A DNA stretch of 64,000 nucleotides from Rhabdophis nuchalis. Its lineage: Eukaryota > Chordata > Lepidosauria > Squamata > Natricidae. The stretch covers positions 12,212,574-12,276,573 of the forward strand of contig CM077658.1 in assembly GCA_039707465.1 (NCBI GenBank), in the 5' to 3' direction. The position numbers were made by a program, and so were the translations under genes. Numbering within the stretch: position 1 is the stretch's first letter; every line of letters starts with the position of its first letter. Under the pieces are notes generated by a model. That model did not search any database. It saw only the letters and a program-made list of their open reading frames with translations, and was not told where the DNA came from. This document shows positions 1 through 10,982 of the stretch, one piece after another.

Positions 1-860
1 TTAATTAATAAAACATATTGCAATTTGCCTTTGAGGTCTAACTTTTGTTATGCCCTGTAATTAGTAAATATGCCCTTTTAGCTTATTGCCTTGGCAACAT
101 TTAGCTTGATCTAATAAAACTTTTTATCAACAGTCTTCTCATGTGAAAGAATCCATGTCTGCATTTTATAACAGAGCTTGCACCTGTGTTGACAGACTGG
201 CCATCTGTGTGATAGGAATTCGTTCTTGGAATCAATTATCTCTTACATTGAACAGGGTTCTCAGAAGCTGACAGGATGTAGGCCTATGATACTTGTGTGT
301 GATTAAGATAAAAATCAACTTCACTTCGACTATGTTTCCCTCCTGAATTCATTGCAAACCTGTGCCAGACAGTAGTACAATATTATTGGACTTCTACGTC
401 ACTTTGTAACTGCACTAACTCAACATGTTAAAATGGTGCGTTTGTGAGCTTCAACAGGCAGGTTACTGTAAACCATAAATTGTAACCAACAACGTTGAGA
501 TTTGTGCAACATGCTAAAAGGCAAATATGATTAGGACTTTAGGGTTAGGAGCATGTTGCATGAACGTACACTCTGAGACACCGTCTTATGGGAATCAGTT
601 CTTATTTGACTCGCCACTGACTTGTGACATCCATCCTAAAAAATCATTTGTGTCAAGTGATTTGCAAATACTGCTTTGCATTATCCTTTCTGTTTAACTT
701 TGTGTGAATTTTACAATGATCGAACTTTGAATACAAGAAGCAAAAAGTTGTGTGCAAGTCCTGTAAATAGATTGAATAGATTCATTTCATTGTTGCTATT
801 GTTTTTATGTTGGGACTTTATAGGCAAGTGCTCTTGTCAAGCACAGCTTCTTTCAATTCT
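1..860. other. Unique AT-rich sequence, nothing recognised
   Basis: No repeat family, open frame of note or RNA gene could be recognised here. Short ORFs in this stretch have no family resemblance and are of a length expected by chance. Confidence 0.5.
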
Positions 861-891
861 TCTATGTTAAACTTTGCAACAGATTTGATGT

Positions 892-1260
892 TATCAAACC
901 AGCGTGTTTCTTACTTGTCCCTTCTTCAATAACCATTCATAGCATCGTTGCTTTCTCCCATGAACTTGCACGCAGGACATTGCAAAGTAAGTTAGACGTA
1001 GTCTTGTGATTTTAGCTTCTAGTGATGTGTCTGGTTTTATATGATTTAACACCTCTCTTTTAGTTACTCTGGCTGTCCATGGTATACACAATCATTTGTG
1101 CCAGCACCACTTTTCAAAAGTGTGAATTCTTCATCTATCAGCCATTTTTGGCTTCATTTCATTACAAGTTTGAAACCTTGAAAATTGAAGAGCTCAGCAT
1201 TGGGGTGGGTGGAGATAACAACTGTTTCATATTTGCATGTTACAGGCCTAGCTGTTTTAC
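892..1260 (-). mobile_element. Old Bov-B/RTE LINE fragment
   Basis: Read on the minus strand, the stretch near 894-1075 encodes the motif PWTARVTKREVLNHIKP followed by SLEAKITRLRLTYF. This corresponds to the region after the reverse transcriptase in Bov-B-type RTE LINEs (WTARRSN...LEEINPDCSLEG in the younger copy at 56.3 kb). Stops and frame breaks show that it is dead. The upstream part (1080-1260) is too decayed to follow with certainty. Confidence 0.6.
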
Positions 1261-1348
1261 CCAAGCTTAAGACATTCATGAATATCTACGCTTCCAAGAG
1301 GAACAAAAAATCCATTCTGCTAGGAGAATAGCAGGTTTCTTCATGCAG

Positions 1349-1919
1349 TGTTGTGGCCCGCCTCCAAGCCAGTGGCCAGCAGACCTGGCAGAAGATTCAG
1401 ACAGTGAGGAGGTTGGGGAGGAACCTGGGCCAGTCCTGGAGTCTGGGGAAGGCTCTGATGAGGGCTCTGTGTCAGAAGCAGAGAGGGGGCCATGGCCGTA
1501 TACCAGTTATCAGCTGCCTTCAGAGTCAGACTTCAGTGAGGCAGACAAACAGCCTGTTCCCAGTGTGCACATGCGCAGAGTTGCCAGATGCAGGGAGCAG
1601 GTAAAGAACAGGGATCGACTTGGGAGTAAGGCCACAGGTGGACGATGAATGGCTCCTCCCAGAGGAACTAAAAGAGGAGCGAAAGGGGAGTTTGCAGGAG
1701 ACTTAATTGGTTCGTGACTCTCTGAGACTCCTTGCCAAGTTCTGCAGATATCGGCCTGTCAGCTCTCCAAGCCAGATAAGGTGTGTGACCGTAAATCCTC
1801 CTTTGAAAGGCTTTGCTGGCTGTGAATGAGCAGAATTCCCTGTAAATTAATAAAAAGGTGTTTTTTTTTGCAGGGACAAGGAGTTTGTTTCATGCCCTTG
1901 GGAAGCCTCAGTCAGAACA
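1349..1919 (+). mobile_element. Candidate solo LTR (571 bp) with internal open frame
   Basis: The block begins TGTTGTGG and ends GTCAGAACA, giving the 5'-TG...CA-3' pattern of an LTR and a 4-bp terminal inverted match (TGTT/AACA). The flanking pentamers tgcag (1344-1348) and tgcaa (1920-1924) look like a target-site duplication with one mismatch. A polyadenylation signal AATAAA lies at 1849-1854, about 65 bp before the 3' end, as expected for R-U5. No second LTR, primer-binding site or gag/pol is seen nearby, so a solo LTR is the simplest reading. An acidic, Ser/Glu-rich reading frame of 101 codons runs through 1343-1648; it is probably fortuitous or LTR-embedded rather than a host gene. The LTR family was not identified. 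Confidence 0.6.
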
Positions 1920-1924
1920 TGCAA

Positions 1925-2570
1925 TTTAATAGCCACCGTGGGTATAAATTGCTATCCTAAATGGAGCAGGGGTCTGGTTCAGCAGGGCACTGCTAATACT
2001 CTTACATTCTTCTTATAAAGCAATCATTGAGTGGTTCCCATAAAGCCTATCCTGTTTAACTAAATTGAGACAGACCTTCTTGGTTGATGTGTGCAAATTC
2101 CACCTATGAAACACCACACAGATTGGGGAGAAAAAAAGAGTGCTTTCCTTGCCTAGAGCAGAAAGGTAGGCAAAACAGAAAATTAGGCCCCAGGGCTGCA
2201 GTAACCAACCTGACAACCATCTAAAACAAGAGTAACAGTGACAACCGGAGAGGAAAAGAAATTCAATGCAGGGTAGAAATCTCGCTTGTTAGAAGCATCT
2301 GTTTGCTCTAGTGCTGAAACAGAAATATGTACATAACATGTGGCATTTCTTGCAACAGTAGCAGTTATGGCACTTTGGGGATGCAGATGAATATTTCAGA
2401 GGAATAAATATGCAGCTCTCGGCTTTGTGAAAAGAGATACATATTCAAAGGCTTGAGTTTCTGGCAGAGTTCAGACAAAGGGGTTTTGCAGGAATGCAGC
2501 AGACGGAGGTTTGCAAACTTTCCTTTGTATATGTTGAAGAATGAACAAGGAAGGGTATTTCTAAGAGATT
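1925..2570. other. Non-repetitive stretch, nothing recognised
   Basis: No family-level similarity or coding signal was seen. Confidence 0.45.
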
Positions 2571-2576
2571 TTTAAG

Positions 2577-2626
2577 TTGGATGGATGGATGGATAGATGG
2601 ATGGATGGATGAGAGAGAGAGAGAGA
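2577..2626. repeat. Compound microsatellite (GGAT)n-(GA)n
   Basis: Tandem GGAT units with one GATA variant pass directly into a short GA array. Confidence 0.95.
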
Positions 2627-2802
2627 TTGTGACATGTCATTCAGTTTGAAAAGTCAACATTTTCTTTCTTCTGTCAAATATATTTTGCATGTGAAATTGT
2701 ATGCAGGACCATTTTCTATATGAGCTGCAGAAGAAAGGTAATGCAAGATTTGATTCAGAAATTTAGAAGTCAGTTTGCCTTCATTTTCAAATGAAATAAA
2801 GA

Positions 2803-3052
2803 TAAAGGTTACCCTCGTACATATGTTCTAGTCATTTCTGACTCATGTGGCCAGCATGACTAAACGCCGAAGGAGCACAGAATGCTGTTACCTTCCCACC
2901 AAAGGTGGCCCCTATTTTTCTACTTGTATTTTTTACGTGCTTTCGAACTGCTGGGTTGGTAGAAGCTGGGACAAGTAACAGGAGCTCACTCCATTACGCG
3001 GTGCTAGGGATTCGAACCGCCGAACCGCCAACCTTTCTGATTGACAAGTTCA
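2803..3052 (-). mobile_element. tRNA-derived SINE with Bov-B-like tail (Sauria-SINE type)
   Basis: Minus-strand copy. The tail side (aaaggttaccctcg) is at the left. The tRNA-like head with B box (ggttcgaatcc on the minus strand) is near 3010-3025. The interior near 2840-2850 lacks part of the consensus that other copies in this window have, and the A-box end is lost at about 3052. Confidence 0.85.
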
Positions 3053-3184
3053 TTTCATTTCAAGTGAACATTTCAAATGAAATAGACTTGTTCAATGGGG
3101 TCCATAATTCAGATCAAAATTATTTTGGCTTTGGGTGAATGAGAAGAAAAGATATTCTCACCTAACTGATCTGAATTTCAAAAT

Positions 3185-3260
3185 TGGATAGACTTGATCC
3201 AAAAAAATAAAATAAAAATCCAAATCCAAAAATCCAAAAATCCAAATAGGATTTGCAATT
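3185..3260. repeat. Short AATCC-rich degenerate tandem repeat
   Basis: Imperfect units of the type atccaaa/atccaaaaa are repeated. Confidence 0.6.
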
Positions 3261-3444
3261 CTAGAACCAAATCATTTTTCCCCAAATTGAATCTGATCCA
3301 ATTTACACCTATCTCTTCCCTAGATAGAATGTTCTTAATGCCATTTCTCTTAGCTGCCTCCTTTATACTTCTCAGACACATGCCTGAGGTCAATAGATTC
3401 CAGATCAGATCATTAGCAAACCTTTCATATGTTCATACAGCATG

Positions 3445-4012
3445 CTAAGCAATCCTAAATTGCATTAACAGAGGGATACAATCAAGATCAAGGGAGGTAC
3501 TTATACCACTCTATAAAGCCTTAGTAAGACCACACCTAGAATGCTACATCCAGTTTTGGTCACCACCTTATAAAAAGATGTTGAGACTCTAGAAAAAGTG
3601 CAGAGAAGAGCAACCAAGATGGTTAGGGGACTGCAAGTTAAAACATATGAAGGATAGTTGCAAGTTCTCAGCATGGCTAGTCTAGTGAAGAGAAGGACAA
3701 GGGGAGACAGGATAGCAGTGTTCCAATACTTGAGGGGCTATTTTCCAAGGCACCTGAAGGCCAGACATGGAATAATGGGTGGAAACTGAACAAAGAGAGA
3801 TTCAACCTGGAAATAAGGAGAAATTTTCCGACAGTGAGAGCAATCAACCAATGGAACAGAAGTTGCCTTCAGAAGTTGTGGCAGCTTCATCACTGGAAGC
3901 TTTCAAGAAGAGACTGGGCTGCCATTTGACAGAAATAGTGTAGGGTCTCCTGCTTGGGCAGTGGGTTGGACTAGAAGACCTACAATGCCCCTTTGAACTC
4001 TGTTAATCTGAT
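3445..4012 (+). mobile_element. CR1 LINE, 5'-truncated 3' end
   Basis: This copy matches the other CR1 copies here from the RT C-terminal region (frame-broken version of LVRPHLEYC) to the CR1 3' terminus (ggttggactagaagacctac...aactctgttaatctg). Frameshifts and an internal deletion near 3738 make it non-functional. Confidence 0.9.
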
Positions 4013-5040
4013 AAACCAAAATTTAGCGAACCAGATTATGACATAAGTAGAATGTGTGTACATAAATGTGGCGTGGAGGTGTTACATTCACAATCTTACC
4101 CTGTCATGAGTTGGAATGTAAAACTAGACTCGAGAAAAGCTATCCATGTTTTAGAGATCCTGGGTTTACATTGGGTCTGCTTTTCAGAAAGTACTTGGCA
4201 TCATCTCGCGTTGGAATCACCAAGAATGTTAGGGAAAGTAATGTAAATCCCTCCGTGATTCTGAGAGGATAGACATGTCAAGACGCTGCCTGTGTTATAA
4301 CCTCTGAGGGCTAAATAAATAACTAATAACCTCTCTGTGGAGAAGCAACTTCAAAAAGATGCCTTTGATTCTGGCTGTCATGAAACTGCGCGGGAAGCAA
4401 CTGGCGGTGAGAAGCCGCCCATGCGCGTTGTGTCATGTGCCCGAATGGAAATCCATCCTTGTAAGCTTTTCAGAAAGATCCTGCCTTTATCTGCGATGAT
4501 GTTGTTCTGTGTTGTTTAGCATATTTCATTAACATTCTTATTACATTAAAGCAAAATAATCAGCAATTTAATTAAATCAAGTGGGCAGGATGGTGAGAGA
4601 AAGCTGATTAACTCCCCGAGGTTCCAGCCTGCAGGATTATGATGAGGCAATATTAAATCACCATATAGTCATAGGGATTTTGGACTCATTCCAGTCTGAT
4701 GAAGGGAAATCCCTGCAGCTAGGACCGAAGCTTCACAGTTTTGCTTTCTTGCTTTAAAATGCCTATTTAATGCAAAGGACTCACATGGGCTGAATATTAG
4801 TAGCATTTCCCCACCCCCGTTTCCCAGCCCACCTTACCATTCTTCTTTAGCAATACCAGTAATGCTCTTATTGTATAAATGAAAGTTGGCAAATTATCTT
4901 TTATGGGAATCCCAGCGATGCTTGGTGATTTACAGGACGTATAGACTTCAGTCGATTAAATTGGAACCCCCTGCCTTCCTAGTTCTCTTCCCATTTTAAT
5001 CTCGTTGGAGCTAGAAGTGAGGTATATGAATGTGTGTGCA
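4013..5040. other. Non-repetitive stretch, nothing recognised
   Basis: No clear repeat family or coding signal. A hammerhead-like string near 4696 was considered and rejected. Confidence 0.45.
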
Positions 5041-5041
5041 T

Positions 5042-5062
5042 TCACACACACACACACACACA
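5042..5062. repeat. (CA)n microsatellite
   Basis: About ten CA units. Confidence 0.95.
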
Positions 5063-5130
5063 TTCTTGAAACAGAAACCCCACCTGAACAATGATCAGTG
5101 AAACAGGTGCCATAACTATAACAGAATAAC

Positions 5131-5926
5131 ATTGGGCACTATCTAACAAAATGAAATTCAATTGTGAAAAAAGTCAGGTTCTACATTTAGGCAAGAAAAA
5201 CAACATGCACAGGTACAGTATAGGTGGTACCTTGCTCAATAGTAGCAACTGTGAGAGGGATCTTGGAATCCTAGTGGACAACCATTTAAATATGGGCCAG
5301 CAGTGTGCAGCAGCTGCCAAAAAAGCCAACCCAGTTCTAGGCTGCATAAACAAAGGGATAGAATCTAGATCACGTGAAGTGTTAATGCCACTGTATAGTG
5401 CCTTGGTAAGGCCACACTTGGAATACTGCATACAGTTTTGGTCACCACGATGTAGAAAAGATGTGGAGACTCTGGAAAGAGTGCAGAGAAGAGCAACCAA
5501 GGTGATTAGGGGACTGGAGGCTAAAACATATGAAGAACGGTTGCAGGAACAGGGTATGTCTAGTTTGATGAAGAGAAGGACCAGGGGAGACATGATAGCA
5601 GTGTTCCGATATCTCAGAGGGTGCCACAAAGAAGAGGGAGTCAAACTATTCTCCAAGGCACCTGGGGGCAGGACAAGAAGCAATGGGTGGAAACTAATCA
5701 AGGAGAGAAGCAACTTAGAACTAAGGAGAAATTTTCTGACAGTTAGAACAATTAACCTCTGGAACAGCTTGCCTCCAGAAGTTGTGAATGCTCCAACCCT
5801 GGAAGTCTTTAAGAAGATGTTAGATAGCCATTTGTCTGAAATGGTATAAAGTTCCTGCCCACGCAGGGGGTTGGATTAGAAGACCTACAAGGTCCCTTCC
5901 AACTCTGCTATTGTATTATTGTATAG
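5131..5926 (+). mobile_element. CR1 LINE 3' end with a 232-codon open frame
   Basis: A 5'-truncated CR1 copy. The frame 5151-5849 stays open for 232 codons and encodes the C-terminal end of the CR1 ORF2 protein (reverse transcriptase 3' domain): LHLGKKN, then [63 protein letters not shown] and, at the end, INLWNSLPPEVVNAPTLEVF. The first Met is internal to the ancestral protein, so this is not an independent gene. The 3' UTR ends in the CR1 terminus and a short TATTG-type tail. Lack of stops suggests a comparatively young insertion, but the endonuclease and RT core are missing, so it cannot transpose by itself. Confidence 0.93.
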
Positions 5927-6009
5927 AAAAGAAGGGGCAAACTCCAGTACTTAACCTCTGCATTGTATCAGGAGGATTGTCCAAGACCATGTGCTCTCTG
6001 TATGCCCTA

Positions 6010-6641
6010 ACAGAACAGAATAACAGAGCTAGAAAGGACCTTGGGGGTCTTCTAGAAAGGGCCTTGGGGGTCTTCTAGTGCTCAAATAGGAGACCTATAC
6101 CCGTGGTGGCAAACCTATGGCATGTGTGTTGGAAATGGCATACAGAGCCATTTCTCCAAGCACACCAGCCATCGCCCATTGCTCTTCCAGGTTCCAGCAT
6201 GCACATGCACACTGGCCAGCTGGTCTTCATGTATGTGGGAGTGACAGAACCCCGAAGAGCAGCTCCCTGGCACGTATGCACAGCTTCTGGTTTCCAGTGG
6301 GTGTATGCACACCAGCCAACTAGCCTTTGTGCCAGAAACTGGAAGACCAGGTGACCAGTGCACATGTGGACATGCACACACTGGAAAGATGAAGGTGAGC
6401 TTCCCGGCATGCGTATGCGTGCCGGGGAACTCTCTTCCAATTTCCAGCACTCCCGCACATGCACGCCGGGGAATGGCTCTTCCGGTTTTTGACATGCACA
6501 AGCACCCAGTATGGAAAAAGTTCGCTAACATGGCCCTATACCATTCTAGACAAGTGGCTGTCAGTGTCTTCTTTAAAGCTTCCTGTGATGGAACAACCAC
6601 CATTTTTAAAGGCAAGCCATTCCACGGGTTAATTGTACTTG
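6010..6641 (-). mobile_element. CR1 LINE fragment split by a hAT MITE
   Basis: Minus-strand CR1 3' end. Positions 6010-6100 match the CR1 3' terminus. The sequence continues directly at 6534 with the part encoding the region before the terminus (reverse of the cca-ttctagacaagtggct block). The break is exactly the hAT MITE at 6101-6533. A local duplication of about 25 bp (ccttgggggtcttcta) is visible at 6039-6079. Confidence 0.8.
6101..6533. mobile_element. hAT-type MITE, family A (ends like cagtgatggcgaacct)
   Basis: The left end (ccgtggtggcaaacctatggca) and right end (gttcgctaacatgg) are degenerate versions of the inverted ends seen intact at 62979-63722. The flanking octamers acctatac (6093-6100) and ccctatac (6534-6541) form an 8-bp target duplication with one mismatch, typical of hAT transposition. 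No transposase frame is present; ORFs inside reflect low-complexity TG/CA-rich sequence. Confidence 0.75.
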
Positions 6642-6990
6642 GGAAGAGAGAGAAACAGAAGGAATCTTTCTCAGATTTGCTTTTTTAATTGTGTGTCTTT
6701 GAATCAGCCTATCAGTTACTTCAAAATTGAAAAAGCAGCAGGTTTTTGCATGGTCTTTATCTCTACCAGTTGCCCCCTAAATGTTGGTAGGTCATGAGAT
6801 ATTGGACAGTCTGTGCAATTAGGTGACGACTTTCAACAAATCCAAGTTCTTAACTGTTTCGACAAGTTCATTTGCAATTTATCTTCTTACAAAGTAGTAG
6901 CTGAAGATCAGTCAAACGCACGCCTCTGCTTTTTAGGTTTGCAATGGAAACAGGTTTTGTCCAATGAAAAAGACAGAGACAGAGGCACAC
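6642..6990. other. Non-repetitive stretch, nothing recognised
   Basis: No family similarity seen between the CR1 remnant and the GA/GAA tract. Confidence 0.4.
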
Positions 6991-6993
6991 AAA

Positions 6994-7153
6994 CAGAGAG
7001 AGAGAGAGAGAGAGAGAGGGAGGGAGGGAGAAAAGAAGAAGAAGAAGAAGAAGAAGAAGAAGAAGAAGAAGAAGAAGAAGAAGAAGAAGAAGAAGAAGAA
7101 GAAGAAGAAGAAGAAGAAGAAGAAGAAGAAGAAGAAGAAGAAGAAGAAGAAGA
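6994..7153. repeat. (GA)n-(GGGA)n-(GAA)n purine tract
   Basis: A GA array runs into a few GGGA units and then about 120 bp of nearly pure GAA. Poly-Glu, poly-Lys and poly-Leu ORFs over it are artefacts. A GAA tract of this length has the composition that favours triplex (H-DNA) formation. Confidence 0.97.
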
Positions 7154-7159
7154 GGAGTA

Positions 7160-7975
7160 AAGTTCTTATAATCAGCTGTTGGTGAGATTGAGAAAGTGAC
7201 TTCTATATCAAGTGTGTCTTTCACAATTTGGTCAGCTGAATTGTGACCAGAGGATAATGGACCCAATCCAGTGATGCCTTATGTTGAATGTTGCTGTCTA
7301 CAAAGGAAGAACGGGTCTCGTGCATATTCCCAGAGAAAGGTGTATGGGTGGTTTTTAAAAGCCAAATGGGGATTTGTAGCATTTACTGTCAGAACTCCTT
7401 TTAACTAAATTAAAAATGTCTATGCAGACATTTCCTATCAGTCCAGGGCAAAGACAGATTTAGTCTTTTCCATCTACAGGTGGTTGTTAGAATGACTGAG
7501 GTGGACTTGTGTTTCTCCTAGAAATGGAACTCTTTAGTTTTTAGAGCATTACCATGTTTCAAATTCAAAATTTCCCCTGCACCCAGTTGCATGCTTTTTC
7601 TCTTTTGCCAATTTGTAATAGATTGAGATGTATGAGGTGACATGAGATAGAAGGAACCATTCATTTGCATTTCTTCAGAAGTTCTCTTTTCCTCTGCAGT
7701 TCCCAGTTTCCAGCATGCGTACAGAAATATCAGCACAATATTCTGTTGCTTCCTTTACTCATTCATTATGCTGTGATTCACTAGAAAGATATGAAAAGAA
7801 GCATGCCTCCATCTTCCCAGGAAAGAATTGTGAAAGTAAGAGTGTTTTGGCCCAATCATATTGTCAGCTTTTCCAAGAAGTCCAAAGATGAAAAAGACCA
7901 GATGTGCTAATTCTATTTTATTGTAAAGGTACATTAACAGAATCTTGCAAAACTCCTAACATTGTAGTACAAAAC
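7160..7975. other. Non-repetitive stretch, nothing recognised
   Basis: No repeat or coding signal recognised. Confidence 0.45.
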
Positions 7976-7983
7976 TCCTACCA

Positions 7984-8351
7984 TCGTGTGTGTGTGCTTG
8001 TGTGTGTGTGTGTTTTTTTTTGCGCGCACACAGGCATATGTTCCAGCATAACTCTGGAACGCCTGGAGCAATTTCAACCAAACTTCGCACACAGATAACT
8101 TACTCTCTGGAGAAAAATACTGTGGGGATAAGACACCCTTAATGCCTCTTGGGGTATGTGTTCTGTTAAAATGCAGCCTGTTGTGCCGTACTGCCATACC
8201 GGCTTCTACTGTACAGTGCAGTGGGTTGCCATGGTAACGGCTTCACAGTACTCCACAAGGGGGCTCCCTCTGTTGAGGGGGGAAATCCAACATTAGAAAT
8301 TATGTTGGTCTGGATATTTAGATACCCGGGCAACACCGGGTTATTAGCTAG
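7984..8351 (+). mobile_element. Helitron-like non-autonomous element, 3' end intact
   Basis: The right end has the diagnostic Helitron 3' structure: a GC-rich hairpin with stem acccgg/ccgggt (8324-8329 and 8336-8341) and, about 10 nt downstream, the terminus CTAG at 8348-8351 followed by T. The body just inside the left part (ttccagcataactctgg, 8041 onward) has the look of a Helitron family I recall from squamates. The 5' TC end could not be fixed; the TG-rich array at 7984-8014 probably lies at or just inside it. No Rep/helicase frame is present. Confidence 0.68.
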
Positions 8352-9785
8352 TGCCTGATAAATTAGGAAGGATCCTTTCCTAAGTTTCTTTCTCTGCCCA
8401 GCTGCAGTCTCCTTGCATAGCTGATCATTGCCTTGCCAGCATCTTTCTCTGTCTTCCAAGGTCATTTCCCCATACTATTACACGTATTTGAAGAGGTACC
8501 ACTGTACCCTATTAATTTTATTACCATGAATCTTAATTGATAACTATATTGTTTATCTATTCTAATTGTCCTTTTCTTTCTAATCAGACAGCACATTAAA
8601 GCCATATAATTATACCTCATCCAAAGGACAAATGCTAAATCTAATCCACCCACAGCTATAAATGTTTACTATTTCTCAGCCTATGTCACTTCACAGGTTT
8701 ATTATTCTAGGAGAGAGATGGGAATTTTACCCTCACTGATTTGAGCTCCTGGAAGAAAGATTGATTGCAGTTCTGACAAATCAAAACACACATATATAAA
8801 TATATATGATTAATCAGTTCCTGTGAAATTATTAACCCTTGCAGCACTCTATATTTTAATTGATATAGTTTTGCCACCCTAATGTATGCTATTTTTTTTT
8901 TTTTAGCAATGGGAATATCCAAGGTATTTATTTCATTTCCTTCAAATGTGTACTGTGCCTTTTGGTGACTAGCCCTCTTCCAAAGAAACCATTTCAGATC
9001 AATTGAAAGAGTAAATTTCAGAATATAAACATTAAAAGTTTTTGGCAGACCTGCTTCTTCCTTAAAAAGACCCTCAAATCCCCCATTTCATTACGTTTTG
9101 AGCTTTCTACCTCTGCTCTCACATTCTGCCATGTCCCATATGCTCCATTTGGTCTACTGCCCAAACCATTTGTTGCCTGGAGCCCGTATCTCATTCTCCA
9201 ACACATCTTCAAAAGCTGCTGCGAGACATTTGAAAACCCAAAGATAACATATGTCACAAGTTTTGCTTTGAGAGGCAATCTGGAACTGTGGCAGCCGAGT
9301 AGATCCTGCACACCACTTCCGCACGGCGCAGTCACAACTTCCCTTTACATCTTTGTAGTCAGACTGTGGAGGATGGAAGTTGACTCAACTGACATCTGGC
9401 ACGGCGTGCAAATAGGCCTTTTCGGTGGGAGGGAACCTGGTTTTATTGTGATCCCGAGCCAAGCTTTAAAAGGTTTGGTTAACGGGAAGTTCCTTGAATT
9501 TTTGGGGAGCTGACAAAAGAGAAAGAGAGTGAGTTGCTCTAAGGTGAGGCTAGTCAATCATTCGCTAAGGCTTCAGTCCTTTCATATATCCTCTGGCAGC
9601 TGTTTCTTTAATAGATGCAGTATTCACTTCAACACCTCTCTAGTCCGGCTTCCTTGTCAAACTCAGAAGTCATTGTTTGAAGTTGTGAAGTAGAAAAGCT
9701 TCAAGGTGTATGGTGAATACCTTCAGAGCACACAGTTTTGTTGCTGTTCCTTCTGGAAGGGATTCTCCAGGTATCTAATTCTAAA
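8352..9785. other. Non-repetitive stretch, nothing recognised
   Basis: Contains short AT-rich runs (8790-8815, 8891-8905) but no recognised element or gene. Confidence 0.4.
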
Positions 9786-9799
9786 AAAATAAAGGCTTA

Positions 9800-10022
9800 G
9801 GACTAAGAAAAGAGGGTAAGTCATTGCAAAGGGTAGGGCCTGCCACAGAGAAGGCCCTTCCCCTGGGTGTCGCCAGCCGGCATTGCCCGGCCGACGGCAC
9901 CCTGAGAAGGCCCTCTCTGTGGGAGCGGATCGGACGAAGGGATGTATGGGGCAGGAGACGGTCTCGCATATAACTAGGTCCCGAGCCATGGAGCGCTTTA
10001 AAGATGGTCGTCAAAACCAATT
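9800..10022 (-). mobile_element. L2-type LINE fragment
   Basis: On the minus strand it encodes TIFKALHGSGPSYMRDRL and TPRGRAFSVAGPTLCNDLPS, the ORF2 C-terminal signature of L2 LINEs (compare 49298-49597). The 3' UTR is absent. Confidence 0.85.
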
Positions 10023-10750
10023 ATATATACTGTTAGAGCCCCAATTAAGGGAGGAGACATACTGTTTCCTTTTCTGCCTTTCAGCTCATCACCAGAGACC
10101 ATCGAGACAGAAAGCCATGAGTTCCGTTGTGTTAATTTTTTAATAGTATTATGAGCTGATCAATAAATAAACCAGAGAGACTAGGATAGATCTATTTCGA
10201 GCTTTTTAGCTCTCATCAGCTAGTCATACTATATATACATACATACATACTGTACATAGCACATTCTCAAATATTACAGTGGCCATCAGTGTACTCTCTT
10301 CCCTTAGTTCAGGTGTGGCCATGAATAGAAATACAAGAATGTTACCTTTCTCTGTTACCCTCAGTAGAAATTGCTTCATATCTATAGTGAGTTATATGCA
10401 GAGCACACCATTCCTCTGGTTTAGTCTTTGGCTTTTTCAGAATTGATTAGCTGAGGTATTTTGTTTTCACCGAGGAACTGCCTACACCAAATAAGCTTTC
10501 AGAAAGGAGAGAGAAAAGCCCTATTGATTTCTTCTGCACTGTGAGAAAGTGCCTCCTTTCTATTGCCCAGGTTTCAGCAACACTTAAGTTTCTTTAGAGC
10601 TAGCCAAGCTAGATGGCCCTCCGATGGATAGTGAATTTCATTTGATCCTGGCGTTCCACTGGATGCTAAAAATTGTTGCTTTCTAATGAACTTGCTTCTT
10701 TTCTTCCAGCAACGAAAGGAGATGGAGTCCCCAAATTATCCTTTCATTTG
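10023..10750. other. Mostly unique sequence with a small perfect hairpin
   Basis: A 14-bp hairpin (gagct-tttt-agctc) sits at 10199-10212, and a short CATA array at 10230-10250. No family was identified. Confidence 0.4.
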
Positions 10751-10762
10751 CTACCTGTATAT

Positions 10763-10930
10763 CAGTGGTGGGTTTCTGCAGGCTCGCACCTACTCGCGAG
10801 AGCCGGTTGGTGAAATTTAGAGAACCGGTGAGAGGGGGTTCCACCGGCGTACCTGGAAGTAAATCTGGCCCGCCGCTGCCAGTGACCCAACGGGAAGGAA
10901 AGGAAAGGAAAGGAAGGAAGGAAGAAAGGA

Positions 10931-10982
<52 letters not shown>

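Noticed and set aside
541..552. Telomere-like agggttagg
   Set aside because: A single partial unit only.
4690..4735. Hammerhead-ribozyme-like string (ctgatga ... ccgaag)
   Set aside because: The CUGAUGA box is present, but the GAAA box reads GAAG and no convincing stems I, II and III pair around it.
6075..6688. Overlapping ORFs of up to 166 codons on both strands
   Set aside because: Explained by the GC/CA-rich interior of the hAT MITE splitting a CR1.
6813..7266. ORFs with poly-Glu, poly-Lys or poly-Leu over the GAA tract
   Set aside because: They are translations of a microsatellite in different frames, with no coding flanks.
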